From positions 124,001-188,000 of the forward strand of contig JARGSG010000082.1 of the NCBI GenBank assembly GCA_030374805.1: a stretch of 64,000 bases of DNA, given 5' to 3'. Both the position numbers and the translations under genes were made by a program. This document shows positions 52,501 to 64,000 of this stretch, piece by piece. How positions within the stretch are numbered: position 1 is the first letter of the stretch; the number at the start of each line of letters is the position of its first letter. The DNA is from Gracilaria gracilis (taxonomy: Eukaryota; Rhodophyta; Florideophyceae; Gracilariales; Gracilariaceae). The notes under the pieces were generated by a model that was not told the origin of the DNA, did no database searches, and worked only from the letters and a program-made list of their open reading frames with translations.

Positions 52501-55500
52501 TGCTTGAAGAGTGGTTCAGAAAGGTTGTAGGTGGTGCCAGATAGATTGTAATTAAGCACGAGATATGTTGCTGGAGAAGAGTACAGCTGAAATATAATGA
52601 GGTCGAGAATAAAGAAGTGAAAACAACCGGCTGGAAGGAAGAGTTTAGATAGGCATTGCGTTCTATATCAGGGCTTGAAAAGTGGAGGGGAAAGGTTCTA
52701 GGTTGTCCCAGATGGATTATGATTAAGAATGAGAAAAGTTGCTGGAGAGGAGTAGAGCTGAGATATGATGAGGTCGAGAATGTAGAACCGGAGCAAAACG
52801 GCTGGGGAGAAGAGTTTCGATAGGCATTGCGAGTCATATCAATGCTTGAAGAATGGTTCGGAAAGAATGTAGCTGGTGCCAGATAGATTATGACTAAGCA
52901 TGAAATTTTTTGCTGGAGAGGAGTAGAGCTGAGATGTGACGAGGTCGATAATGTAGAACTGGAGCGGACCGGCTGGGAGGAAGACTGCTGATTGGCATTG
53001 CGTGGCATATCGGTGCTTGAACAGTGGTTCGGAATGGTTGTAGGTGGCACCAGATAGATTAGAATTAAGCACGGGATAAGTTGCTGGAGAGGAGTAGAGC
53101 TGAGATGTGACGAGGTCGAGAATGTAGAACTGGAGCGGGACGGCTAGGAGGAGGAGTTTCGATAGGCATTTCGTGTCATATCAGTGCTTCGAGAGTGGTT
53201 GGGAAATGTTGTAGGTTGCGCCAGATGGATTATGATTAAGCACGAGAAAAGTTGCTGCAGATTGGTAGAGCTGAGATATGAAAAAGGCGATAGTGCAAAA
53301 TGCGAGCGAACTAGATAAAAGAAGCGGTTCTGATAGGCATTACATGTCCTATCAGGGCTTGAAAAGTACTTCGGAAATGTTGTGGCTTAGGGCAGATGGA
53401 TCATGATTAAGAACGAGAGAAGTGGCTTCAAACGGGTACAGCTCAGATATGATGATGTCGAGAATGTAGACCTGGGGCAGATCGGCTAAAAGGAAGAGTT
53501 CCGATAGGCATTGCGTGCTATACCAGTGCTTGTGAATTGTTTCGGAAAGGTTGTAGGTTCATGCCAGATAGATTATGATTATGCACGAGATAAGTTGCTG
53601 GGGGGGAGTATATCTGAGATGTGATGAGCCCGAGAATGTAGAACCGGAGCGGACTGGCTGGAAGGAAGAGTTCCGATAGGCATTGCGTGTCATATCAGTG
53701 CTTGAAGAGTGGTTGGAAAAGGTGGTAGGTTGCGCCAGATGGATTGTGATTAAGCACAAAAAACGTTGCTGCAAATTAGTAGAGCTGAGATATGAAAGGG
53801 GCGAGAGTGCAAAATGCGAGCGAACTAGATAAAAGAAGCGGTTCTGATAGGCATTGCGTGTCATATCAGGGCTTGAAAAGTACTTCGGAAATGTTGTAGC
53901 TTAGGGCAAATATATCATGATTAAGAACGAGAGAAGTTGCTTCAAACGAGTAGAGCTGAAATATGATGATGTCGAAAATGTAGACATGGAGCAGATCGGC
54001 TAAGAGGAAGAGTTCCGATAAGCATTGCGAGCTGTATCAGTGCTTTAGTATTGTTTCGGAAAGGGTGTAATTGGTGCCAGATAGATTTTGATTCTGCACG
54101 TGATAAGTTGCTGGCGGGGAGTAGAGCTGAGATATGATGAGGTCGGGAATGTAGAAGTGGAGCAGACCGACTGAGAGAAAGAGTTCTGATAGGCATTGCG
54201 TGTCATATCAGTGCTTGAAGAGTGGTTGGGAAGGGTTGTAGGTTGCGCCAGATAAATTATGATTACGTTCGAGAGAAGTGGCTGCAAAGGAGTAGAGCTG
54301 AGATGTGAAAAGGGCGAAAGTGCAAAATGCGAGCGGACTAGATAACAGGAGCGGTTCTGATAGGCATTGAGTGTCATATTAGGGCTTGAAGAATAGTTCT
54401 ACAACGTTGTAGGTGGCGCCGGATGAATTATGATTAAGCACGAGGTAAAGTGCCGGAGAGGAGTAGATCTGAGTTAAGAAAAGAGCGAAAGTGCAAAACG
54501 CGAGCGGATTAGGTAACAGGAGCGGTTCTAATAGGCATTGCGTGTCATATCAGGGCTTGAAGAGTAGTTCGGAAATGTTGTAGCTTGCGGCAGATGGATC
54601 ATGATTAAGAACGAGAGAATTTGCTTCAAACGAGTAGAGCTGAGATATGATGATGTCGAAAATGTAGACCTGGAGTAGATCGGCTAAGAGGAAGAGTTCC
54701 GATAGGCATTGCGAGCTGTATCAGTACTTTAGAATTGCTTCGGAAAGGTTGTAGGTGGTGCCAGATAGATTTTGATTCTGCACGTGATAAGTTGCTGGAG
54801 GGGAGTAGAGCTGAGATATAATGAGGTCGAGAATGTAGAACTGGAGCGGACCGGCTGGCAGGAAGAATTCCGATAGGCATTGCGTTTCATATTAATGCTT
54901 GAAGAGTGTAGGTGGCGCCAGATGGATTATGATTAAGCACGAAGTAAAGTGCCGGAGAAGAGTAGAGCTGAGTTTTGAACAGGGCGAAAGTGCAAAACGC
55001 GAGCAGATTAGAAAACAGGAGCGGTTCTGATAGGCATTGCGTGTCATATCAGGGCTTGAAGAGTAGTTCGGAAACTTTATAGGTGTCGCCAAATGGATTA
55101 TAATTAAGCACGAGGTAAAATGCTGGAGAGAAGTAGAGCTGAGATATGATGAGGTCGAGAATGTAGAACTGGAGCGGACCGGATGGGAGGAAGAATTCCG
55201 ATAGGCATTGCGTGTCATATTGATGTTGAATAGTGTTTCGGAAAGGTTGTAGTTTGTGCCAGATAGATTATGATCAAGCACGACATAAGGTGCTGGAGAG
55301 GAGTAGAGAAGAGATATTAAAAGGGCGAAAGTGCAAAACATGAGCGGACTAGATAAAATGAGCGGTTCTTATAACCATTACCTGTCATATCAGGGCTTGA
55401 AGAGTAATTCGGAAACGTTGTAGGTGGCGCCAGATGGATTATGATTAAGCACGAGGTAATGTGCTGGATAGGAGTAAAGCTGATATATGATGAGGGTCGA

Positions 55501-58500
55501 GAATGTAAAACCGGAGCGGACCGACTGGGAGGAAGAGTTCCGATAGGCATTGCGTGTCATATCGGTGTTTTGAGAGTGGTTCGGAAAGGTTGTAAGTGGT
55601 CCGAGATAGATTATGATTAAGCACGAGATAAGTTGCTGCAGAGGAGTAGATCTGAGATATGACGAATTCGAGAATGTAGAACGGGGCGGACCGGAGAAGA
55701 GGAAGAGTTCCGATTGGCATTGCGTATCATATCAGTGCTTGAAGAGTGGTTTGAAGAGGTTGTAGGTGGTGCCAGATAGATTATGATTAAGCACGAGATA
55801 AGTTGCTGCAGAGGAGTAGAACCGAGATATGATGAGGTCGAGAATGTAGAAGTGGAGAATTTCGGCTGGGCGGAAGAGTTTCGATAGGCATTGCGTGTCA
55901 TATCAGTGCTTGAAGAAGGGTTCGGAAAGGTTTTAGGTGGTCCCAGATAGATTATGATTAAGCACAAGATAAGTTGCTGCAGAGGAGTAGATCTGAGATA
56001 TGACGAATTCGAGAATGTAGAATGGGGCGGACCGGATAAGAGGAAGAGTTCCGGTCGGCATTGCGTATCATATCAGTACTTGAAGAGTGGTTCGGAAAGG
56101 TTGTAGTTAGTGCCAGATAGATCATGATTAAGCACGAGATAAATTGGTGGAGGGGAGTAGATTGTAGGTGGTGCCAGATAGATAATTATTAACCATGAAA
56201 TAAGTTGCTGCAGAGGAGTAGAGCTGAGATATGATGAAGTCAAAAATGTAGAACTGGAGCAGACCGACTGGGAGGGAGAGTTTCGATAGGCATTGAGTGT
56301 CATATCAGTGCTTGAAGAGTGGTTCGGAAAGGTTTTAAGTGGTCCGAGATAGAATACGATTAAGCACGAGATAAGTTGCTGCAGAGGAGTAGATCTGAAA
56401 TATGACAATTTCGAGAATGTAGAACGGGGCGGACCGGATAAGAGGAAGAGTTCCGATTGGCATTGCGTATCGTGTCAGTGCTTGATGAGTGGTTCGGAAA
56501 GGTTGTAGGTGGTGCCAGACAGATCATGATGAAGCACGATGTAAGTTGCTCCAGAAGGTTAGAGCTGAAATATGATGAGGTCGAGAATGTAGAACTGGAG
56601 CGGACCGGCTGAAAGGAAGAATTCCAATAGCCATTTCATGTCATATCGGTGCTTGAAGAGTGGTTCGGAAAGGTTGTAGTTAGTTCCAGATAGATCATGA
56701 TTAAGCACGAGATAACTTGCCGGAGGGGAGCAGATTGTAGGTGGTGCCAGCTAGATTATGATTAAGCACGAGATAAGTTGCTGGAGAGGAGTAGAGCTGA
56801 GATATGATGAGGTCGAAAATGTAGAAATGGAGCGGACCGGCTGCGAGGAAGAGTTCCGATAGGCATTGCGTGTCATATCAGTGCTTGAGGATTTATTCGA
56901 AAAGGGTGTAGGTGGTGCCAGATAGATTATTAGTAACCATGAGAGAAGGTTCTGGAGGGGAGTAGAGCTGAGATATGACGAGGTCGAGAATGTAGATCTG
57001 GAGCGGACTGACTGGGAGGGAGAGTTCCAATAGGCATTGCGCGTCATACCAGTGCTTGAACAGTGGTTCGGAAAGGTTGTAGGTTGCGCCAGATAAATTA
57101 TGATTACGTTCGAGAGACGTTGCTGCAAAGGAGTAGAGCTGAGATGTGAAAAGAGCGAAAGTGCAAAATGCGAGCTGACTAGATAACAGGAGCGGTTCTG
57201 ATATGCATAGCGTTCCCTATCAGGGCTTGAAGAGTAGTTTAGAAACGTTGTTGGTTGCGCCAGAAGGATTATGATTAAGCACGAGGTAAGTTCCTGCAGA
57301 GAAGTAGATCTGCAATATGACGATTTCGAGAATGTAGAACTGGGTGGACCGGATGAGAGGAAGAGTTCCGATAGGCTTTGCGTATCATATCAGTGCTTGA
57401 AGAGTGGCTCGGAAATGTTGTAGGTGGTGGCAGATAGATTATGATCAAGCACGATTTAAGTTGATGCAGAGGAGTAGAGCTGAGATATGATGAGGTCGAG
57501 AATGTAGAACTAGAGCGGACCGGCTGGGAGGAAGAGTTCTGATGGGCATTACGTGTCATATCAGTGCTTGAAGAGTAGTTCGGAGACTTTGTAGGTGGAG
57601 CCAGATGGACTATGATTAAACACGAGGTAAACTGCCAGAGAGGAGTAGAGCTGAGTTATGAAAAGAGCGAAAGTGCAAAACGCGAGCGGATTAGGTAACA
57701 GGAGCGGTTCTGATAGGCATTGCGTGTCATATCAGGGCTTGAAGAGTACTTCGGAAATGTTGTAGCTTGCGGCAGATGGATCATGATTAAGAACGAGAGA
57801 AGTTGCTTCAAACGAATAGAGCTGAGATATGATGATGTCAAAAATGTAGACCTGGAGCAGATAGGCTAAAAGGAAGAGTTCCGATAGGCATTGCGAGCTG
57901 TATCAGTGCTTTAGAATTGTTTCGGAAAGGTTGGAATTGGTTCCAGATAGATTTTGATTCTGCACGTGATAAGTTGCTGGAGTGGAGTAGAGCTGAGATA
58001 TGATGAGGTCGAGAATGTAGAATTGGAGCGGACCGACTGAGAGGAAGAGTTCTGATAGGCATTTTGTGTCATATAAGTGCTTGAGGAGTTATTCCAAAAG
58101 GGTGTAGGTGGTGCCAGATAGATTATTAGTAACCATGAGAGAAGGTTCTGGAGGGAAGTAGAGCTGAGATATGACGAGGTCGAGAATGTAGATCTGGAGC
58201 GGACTGACTGGGAGGGAGATTTCCAATAGGCATTGCGCGTCATACCAGTGCTTGAACAGTGGTTCGGAAAGGTTGTAGGTTGCGCCAGATAAATTATTAT
58301 TACGTCCGAGAGACGTTGCTGCAAAGCAGTAGAGCTGAGATGTGAAAAGGGCGAAAGTGCAAAATGCGAGCTGACTAGATAACAGGAGCGGTTCTGATAT
58401 GCATAGCGTGCCCTATCAGGGCTTTAAGAGTAGTTTAGAAACGTTATTGGTTGCGCCAGAAGGATAATGATTAAGCGCGAGAGAAGTTGCTGCAAAGGGG

Positions 58501-61500
58501 TAGAGCTGAAATATAATGAGGTCAAAAATGTAGAAATGGAGCGGACCGACTGGGAGGAAGAGTTGTGATAGGCATTGCGTGTCATATTAGTGCTTGAAGA
58601 GTGGTTCGGGAAGGTTGTAGGTTGCGCCAGATGGATTATGATTAAGCACGAAGTAAGTTGCAGGACAGGAGTATAGCTGAGATATGATGAGATCAAGAAT
58701 TTAGAACTGGAGCGGACTGGCTGGGAGGAAGAGTTCTGATGGCCATTACGTGTCATATCAGTGCTTGAGGAGTAGTTTGGAAACTCTGTAGGTGGCGCCA
58801 GATGGACTATGATTAAGCACGAGGTAAATTGCTGGAGAGGAGTAGGGCTGAGATATGATGGGGTCGAGAATGTAGAACTGGAGCGGACTGGATGGGTTGA
58901 AGAATTACGATAGAGTTTGCGTGTCATATTATTGCTTGAAGAGTGTTTCGGAAAAGTTGTAGTTGGTGCCAGATAGATTACGATTAAGCACGACATAAGT
59001 TGCTGGAAAGGGAGTGGATTATAATTAAGCACGAGGTAAATTGCTGGAGAGGAGTAAAGCTGAGATATGATGGGATAAGTTGCTTCAGAGGAGTAGATCT
59101 GAGATATGACGAATTCGAGAGGGTAGAACTGGGAGGACCGGATGGGAGGAAGAGTTCCGATAGGCATTGCTTGTCATATCAGAGCATATAGAGTGGTTGG
59201 GAAAGGTTGTAGGTGGTGCCAGATAGATTATGATTAAGCACGAGGTAAGTTGCTGGAGGGGAGTAGAGCTGAGATATGATGAGGTTGAGAATGTAGAACT
59301 GGAGGGACCCGGCTCGGAGGAAGAGTTCCGATAGGCATTGCGTGCTATACCAGTGATCGAAGAGTGGTTCGGAAAGGTTGTTGGTGGTGCCAGATAGATT
59401 ATGATTAAGCACGAGATAAGTTACTGCAGAGGAGTAGATCTGAGATACGGCGATTTCGAGAATATAGAACCGGGCAGACCGGATGGGAGGAAGAGTTCTG
59501 ATAGGCATTTCGTGTCATATCAAGGCTTGAAAATTAGTTTGGAAACTTTGTAAATGGCACCAGATAGATTGTGATTAAGCACGAAGTAAATTGCTTGAGA
59601 AAAGTAAAGCTGAGATGTGATGAGGTCAAGAATGTAGAACTGGAGCCGACGGGATGGAAGGAAGAGTTTCGATAGGCATTGAGTGTCATATCAGTGCTTG
59701 GAGAGGGGTTCGGAAAGGTTGTAGATGGTCCCAGATAGATTATGATTAAGCAAGAGATAAGTTACTGCAGAGGAGTAGATCTGAGATATGACGAATTCGA
59801 GAATGTAGAACGGGGCGGACCGGATGGGAGGAAGAGTTCCGATAGGCATTGCGTATCATATCAGTGCTTGATGAGAGGTTCGGAAAGGTTGTAGGTGGTG
59901 CCAGATAGATTATGGTTGGGCACAAGATAGGTTGCCACAGAGGAGTAGATCTGAGATATGACGAATTCGAGAATGTAGAACGGGGCGGACCGAATGGGAG
60001 GAAGAGTCCTGATAGGCATTACGTATCATATCAGTGCTTGATGAGAGGTTCGGAAAGGTTGTAGGTGGTGCCAGATAGATTATAAATAAGCACAAGATAA
60101 GTTACTGCAGAGGAGTAGATCTGAGATATGACGAATTCGAGAATGTAGAACTGGGCGAACCGGATGGGAGGAAGAATTCCGATGGCCATTGCGTGCCATA
60201 TCAGGGCTTGAAGAGTGGTTCGGGAAGGTGGTAGGTTGCGTCAGATGGATTATGATTTAGCACGAGAAACGTTGCTGCAAATTAGTAGAGCTGAGATATG
60301 AAAAGGGCGAAAGTGCAAAATGCGAGCGAACTAGATAAAAGAAGCGGTTCTGATAGGCATTGCGTGTCATATCAGGCCTTGAAGAGTAGTTCGGAAATGT
60401 GGTAACTTGCGGCAGATGGATCATGATTAAGAACGAGAGAAGTTGCTTCAAACGAGTAGGGCTGAAATATGATGATGTCGAAAATGTAGACATGGAGCAG
60501 ATCGGCTAAAAGGAAGAGTTCCGATAAGCATTGCGAGCTGTATCAGTGCTTTAGAATTGTTTCGGAAAGGGTGTAATTGGTGCCAGATAGATTTTGATTC
60601 TGCACGTGATAAGTTGCTGGAGGGGAGTAGAGCTGAGATATGATGAGGTCGAGAATGTAGAAGTGGAGCAGACCGACTGAGAGAAAGAGTTCTGATAGGC
60701 ATTTCGTTTCATATCAGTGCTTGAAGAGTTATTCGAAAAGGGTGTAGGTGGTGCCAGATAGATTATTAGTAACCATGAGAGAAGGTTCTGGAGGGGAGTA
60801 GAGCTGAGATATGACGAGGTCGAGAATGTAGATCTGGAGCGGACTGACTGGGAGGGAGAGTTTTAATAGGCATTGCGCGTCATATCAGTGCTTGAACAGT
60901 GGTTCGGAAAGGTTGTAGGTTGCGCCAGATAAATTATTATTACGTTCGAGAGAAGTTTCTGCAAAAAAGTAGAGCTGAGATGTGAAAAGGGCGAAAGTGC
61001 AAAATGCGAGTGGATTAGATAACAGGAGCGGTTCTGATAGGCATTGCGTGTCATATCAGAGCTTGAAGAGTAGTTCGGAAATGTTGTAGCTTGCAGCAGA
61101 TGGATCATGATTAAGAACGAGAGAAGTTGTTTCAAACGAGTAGAGCTGAGATATGATGATGTCAAAAATGTAGACCTGGAGCGGACCAACTGGAAATTAG
61201 AGTTCCAAAAGGCATTGCGTGTCATATCAGTGCTTGAACAGCGGTTCGAAAAGGTTGTAGGTGGCGCCAGATGGATTATGATTAAGCACGAAGTAAGTTG
61301 CAGGACAGGAGTATAGCTGAGATATGATGAGATCAAGAATTTAGAACTGGAGCGGACTGGCTGGGAGGAAGAGTTCTGATGGCCATTACGTGTCATATCA
61401 GTGCTTGAGGAGTAGTTTGGAAACTCTGTAGGTGGCGCCAGATGGACTATGATTAAGCACGAGGTAAATTGCTGGAGAGGAGTAGGGCTGAGATATGATG

Positions 61501-64000
61501 GGGTCGAGAATGTAGAACTGGAGCGGACTGGATGGGTTGAAGAATTACGATAGAGTTTGCGTGTCATATTATTGCTTGAAGAGTGTTTCGGAAAAGTTGT
61601 AGTTGGTGCCAGATAGATTAGGATTAAGCACGACATAAGTTGCTGGAGAGGGAATGGACTATAATTAAGCACGAAGTAAATTGCTGGAGAGGAGTAAAGC
61701 TGAGATATGATGAGATAAGTTGCTTCAGAGGAGTAGATCTGAGATATGACGAATTCGAGAGGGTAGAACTGGGAGGACCGGATGGGAGGAAGAGTTCCGA
61801 TAGGCATTGCTTGTCATATCAGAGCATATAGAGTGGTTGGGAAAGGTTGTAGGTGGTGCCAGATAGATTATGATTAAGCACGAGGTAAGTTGCTGGAGGG
61901 GAGTAGAGCTGAGATATGATGAGGTTGAGAATGTAGAACTGGAGGGACCCGGCTCGGAGGAAGAGTTCCGATAGGCATTGCGTGCTATACCAGTGATCGA
62001 AGAGTGGTTCGGAAAGGTTGTTGGTGGTGCCAGATAGATTATGATTAAGCACGAGATAAGTTACTGCAGAGGAGTAGATCTGAGATACGGCGATTTCGAG
62101 AATATAGAACCGGGCAGACCGGATGGGAGGAAGAGTTCTGATAGGCATTTCGTGTCATATCAAGGCTTGAAAATTAGTTTGGAAACTTTGTAAATGGCAC
62201 CAGATAGATTGTGATTAAGCACGAAGTACATTGCTTGAGAAAAGTAAAGCTGAGATGTGATGAGGTCAAGAATGTAGAACTGGAGCCGACGGGATGGAAG
62301 GAAGAGTTTCGATAGGCATTGAGTGTCATATCAGTGCTTGGAGAGGGGTTCGGAAAGGTTGTAGATGGTCCCAGATAGATTATGATTAAGCAAGAGATAA
62401 GTTACTGCAGAGGAGTAGATCTGAGATATGACGAATTCGAGAATGTAGAACGGGGCGGACCGGATGGGAGGAAGAGTTCCGATAGGCATTGCGTATCATA
62501 TCAGTGCTTGATGAGAGGTTCGGAAAGGTTGTAGGTGGTGCCAGATAGATTATGGTTGGGCACAAGATAGGTTGCCACAGAGGAGTAGATCTGAGATATG
62601 ACGAATTCGAGAATGTAGAACTGGGCGAACCGGATGGGAGGAAGAATTATGATGGCCATTGCGTGCCATATCAGGGCTTGAAGAGTGGTTCGGGAAGGTG
62701 GTAGGTTGCGTCAGATGGATTATGATTTAGCACGAGAAACGTTGCTGCAAATTAGTAGAGCTGAGATATGAAAAGGGCGAAAGTGCAAAATGCGAGCGAA
62801 CTAGATAAAAGAAGCGGTTCTGATAGGCATTGCGTGTCATATCAGGCCTTGAAGAGTAGTTCGGAAATGTAGTAACTTGCGGCAGATGGATCATGATTAA
62901 GAACGAGAGAAGTTGCTTCAAACGAGTAGAGCTGAAATATGATGATGTCGAAAATGTAGACATGGAGCAGATAGGCTAAAAGGAAGAGTTCCGATAAGCA
63001 TTGCGAGCTGTATCAATGCTTTAGAATTGTTTCGGAAAGGGTGTAATTGGTGCCAGATAGATTTTGATTCTGCACGTGATAAGTTGCTGGAGGGGAGTAG
63101 AGCTGAGATATGATGAGGTCGAGAATGTAGAAGTGGAGCAGACCGACTGAGAGAAAGAGTTCTGATAGGCATTGCGTTTCATATCAGTGCTTCAGGAGTT
63201 ATTCGAAAAGGGTGTAGGTGGTGCCAGATAGATTATTAGTAACCATGAGAGAAGGTTCTGGAGGGGAGTAGAGCTGAGATATGACGAGGTCGAGAATGTA
63301 GATCTGGAGCGGACTGACTGGGAGGGAGATTTCCAATAGGCATTGCGCGTCATATCAGTGCTTGAACAGTGGTTCGGAAAGGTTGTAGGTTGCGCCAGAT
63401 AAATTATTATTACGTTCGAGAGAAGTTGCTGCAAAAAAGTAGAGCTGAGATGTGAAAAGGGCGAAAGTGCAAAATGCGAGCGGACTAGATAACAGGAGCG
63501 GTTCTGATATGCATTGCGTGTCCTATCAGGGTTTGAAGAGTAGTTTGGAAACGTTGTTGGTTGCGCCAGAAGGATTATGATTAAGCACGAGAGAAGTTGC
63601 TGCAAAGGGGTAGAGCTGAGATATGATGAGGTCGAAAATGTAGAAATGGAGCGGACCAACTGGAAATTAGAGTTCCAAAAGGCATTGCGTGTCATATCAG
63701 TGCTTGAACAGCGGTTCGAAAAGGTTGTAGGTGGCGCCAGATGGATTATGATTAAGCACGAGGTAAGTTGCAGGACAGGAGTATAGCTGAGATATGATGA
63801 GGTCGAGAAGGTAGAAATGGAGCGGACTGGCTGGGAGGAGGAGTTCTGATGGGCATTACGTCTCATATTAGGGCTTGAAGAGTAGTTCTGCAACATTGTT
63901 GGTGACGCCAGATGGATTATGATTAAGCACGAGGTAAAGGGCCAGAGAGGAGTAGAGCTGAGTTATAAAAAGGGCGAAAGTGCAAAACGCGAGTGGATTA
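49535..64000. repeat. Satellite array, ~171-bp monomers, about 84 copies to the window edge
   Basis: Anchor words recur every 170-171 bp (GATAGGCATTGCG at 53,675 and 53,846; GATAAGCATTGCG 54,017; GATAGGCATTGCG 54,188): CATATCAGTGCTTGAAGAG, GTGGTTCGGAAAGG, GCCAGATAGATTATGATTAA, GCACGAGATAAGTTGCTG, GAGTAGAGCTGAGATATG. Two second-half types occur: type 1 ATGAGGTCGAGAATGTAG..GGAGCGGACCGGCTGG and type 2 AAAAGGGCGAAAGTGCAAAA..GACTAGATAA. Divergence between neighbours is of the order of 10-20% by eye. Minus-strand frames are open across several monomers because 171 is 57 codons; I do not count them as genes. Monomer length is typical of centromeric or heterochromatic satellites. Confidence 0.92.
58625..63735. 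repeat. Higher-order duplication inside the satellite (period ~2,640 bp)
   Basis: The block from about 58,625 recurs nearly unchanged from about 61,265 (59,000-59,508 equals 61,640-62,148 with offset 2,640). Past one monomer present at ~59,942-60,120 and missing later, the offset becomes 2,470 (60,257-60,702 equals 62,727-63,172). Identity is far higher than between adjacent monomers. Confidence 0.85.

Noticed and set aside
49535-64000. Many minus-strand open frames of 80-320 codons in the satellite
   Set aside because: They are the same 57-codon peptide repeated in phase, arising from monomer length divisible by three; many lack an ATG start and no domain is seen.
49535-64000. CRISPR-like array from regularly repeated sequence
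   Set aside because: There are no unique spacers between short repeats; whole 171-bp monomers vary throughout. The DNA is eukaryotic.

Overview
The window is eukaryotic nuclear DNA. The first gene has GT-AG introns with exact TACTAAC branch sites, almost all long reading frames belong to transposons, and the right quarter is a ~171-bp tandem satellite. The plant/cyanobacterial-type Rossmann pseudogene, the sparse introns and the single-frame genes would fit an alga, perhaps a red alga. That is a guess: no rRNA, tRNA or organelle marker is present. Start codons were chosen as ATG.

Layout. 0.2-1.8 kb: a three-exon gene of unknown function. 2.47-5.38 kb: a pogo-like Tc1/mariner element with TIRs and TA target duplication, broken by an 850-bp LTR-like insertion. 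5.4-10.9 kb: decayed repeats, including tandem copies of a transposon end (8.28-9.73 kb). 10.9-24.35 kb and 24.35-48.89 kb: two diverged copies, in opposite orientation, of one very large DNA transposon. Read from the transposase end, both have the order: Plavaka/CACTA-like transposase, then on the opposite strand NC (coiled-coil/unknown) and X, then on the transposase strand A-B-C (B ParB/sulfiredoxin-like, C 2-oxoglutarate oxygenase-like), then a convergent multi-membrane-span gene D, then coiled-coil gene E/F. The right copy adds a beta-class DNA methyltransferase fused to a SET domain within the X reading frame; the left copy lacks this block. 49.5-64 kb: the satellite.

The right copy seems nearly complete at 24.5 kb, with similar inverted ends at ~24,360 and ~48,889 and the 8-mer CGACGGAG just outside both. 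It appears to have inserted into gene E of the left copy. It also carries host-type sequence: an intact ribulose-phosphate 3-epimerase, a broken NAD(P)-binding Rossmann gene and a fragment of tubulin cofactor D flanked by long palindromes.

Most element genes are decayed by stops and frameshifts. The retained enzymes (DNA methylation, SET methylation, 2OG oxygenation, ParB-like domain) point to an element that carried its own chromatin- and DNA-modifying set. Functions are inferred from motifs read by eye; homology between the two copies is supported by the paired reading frames described in each entry.
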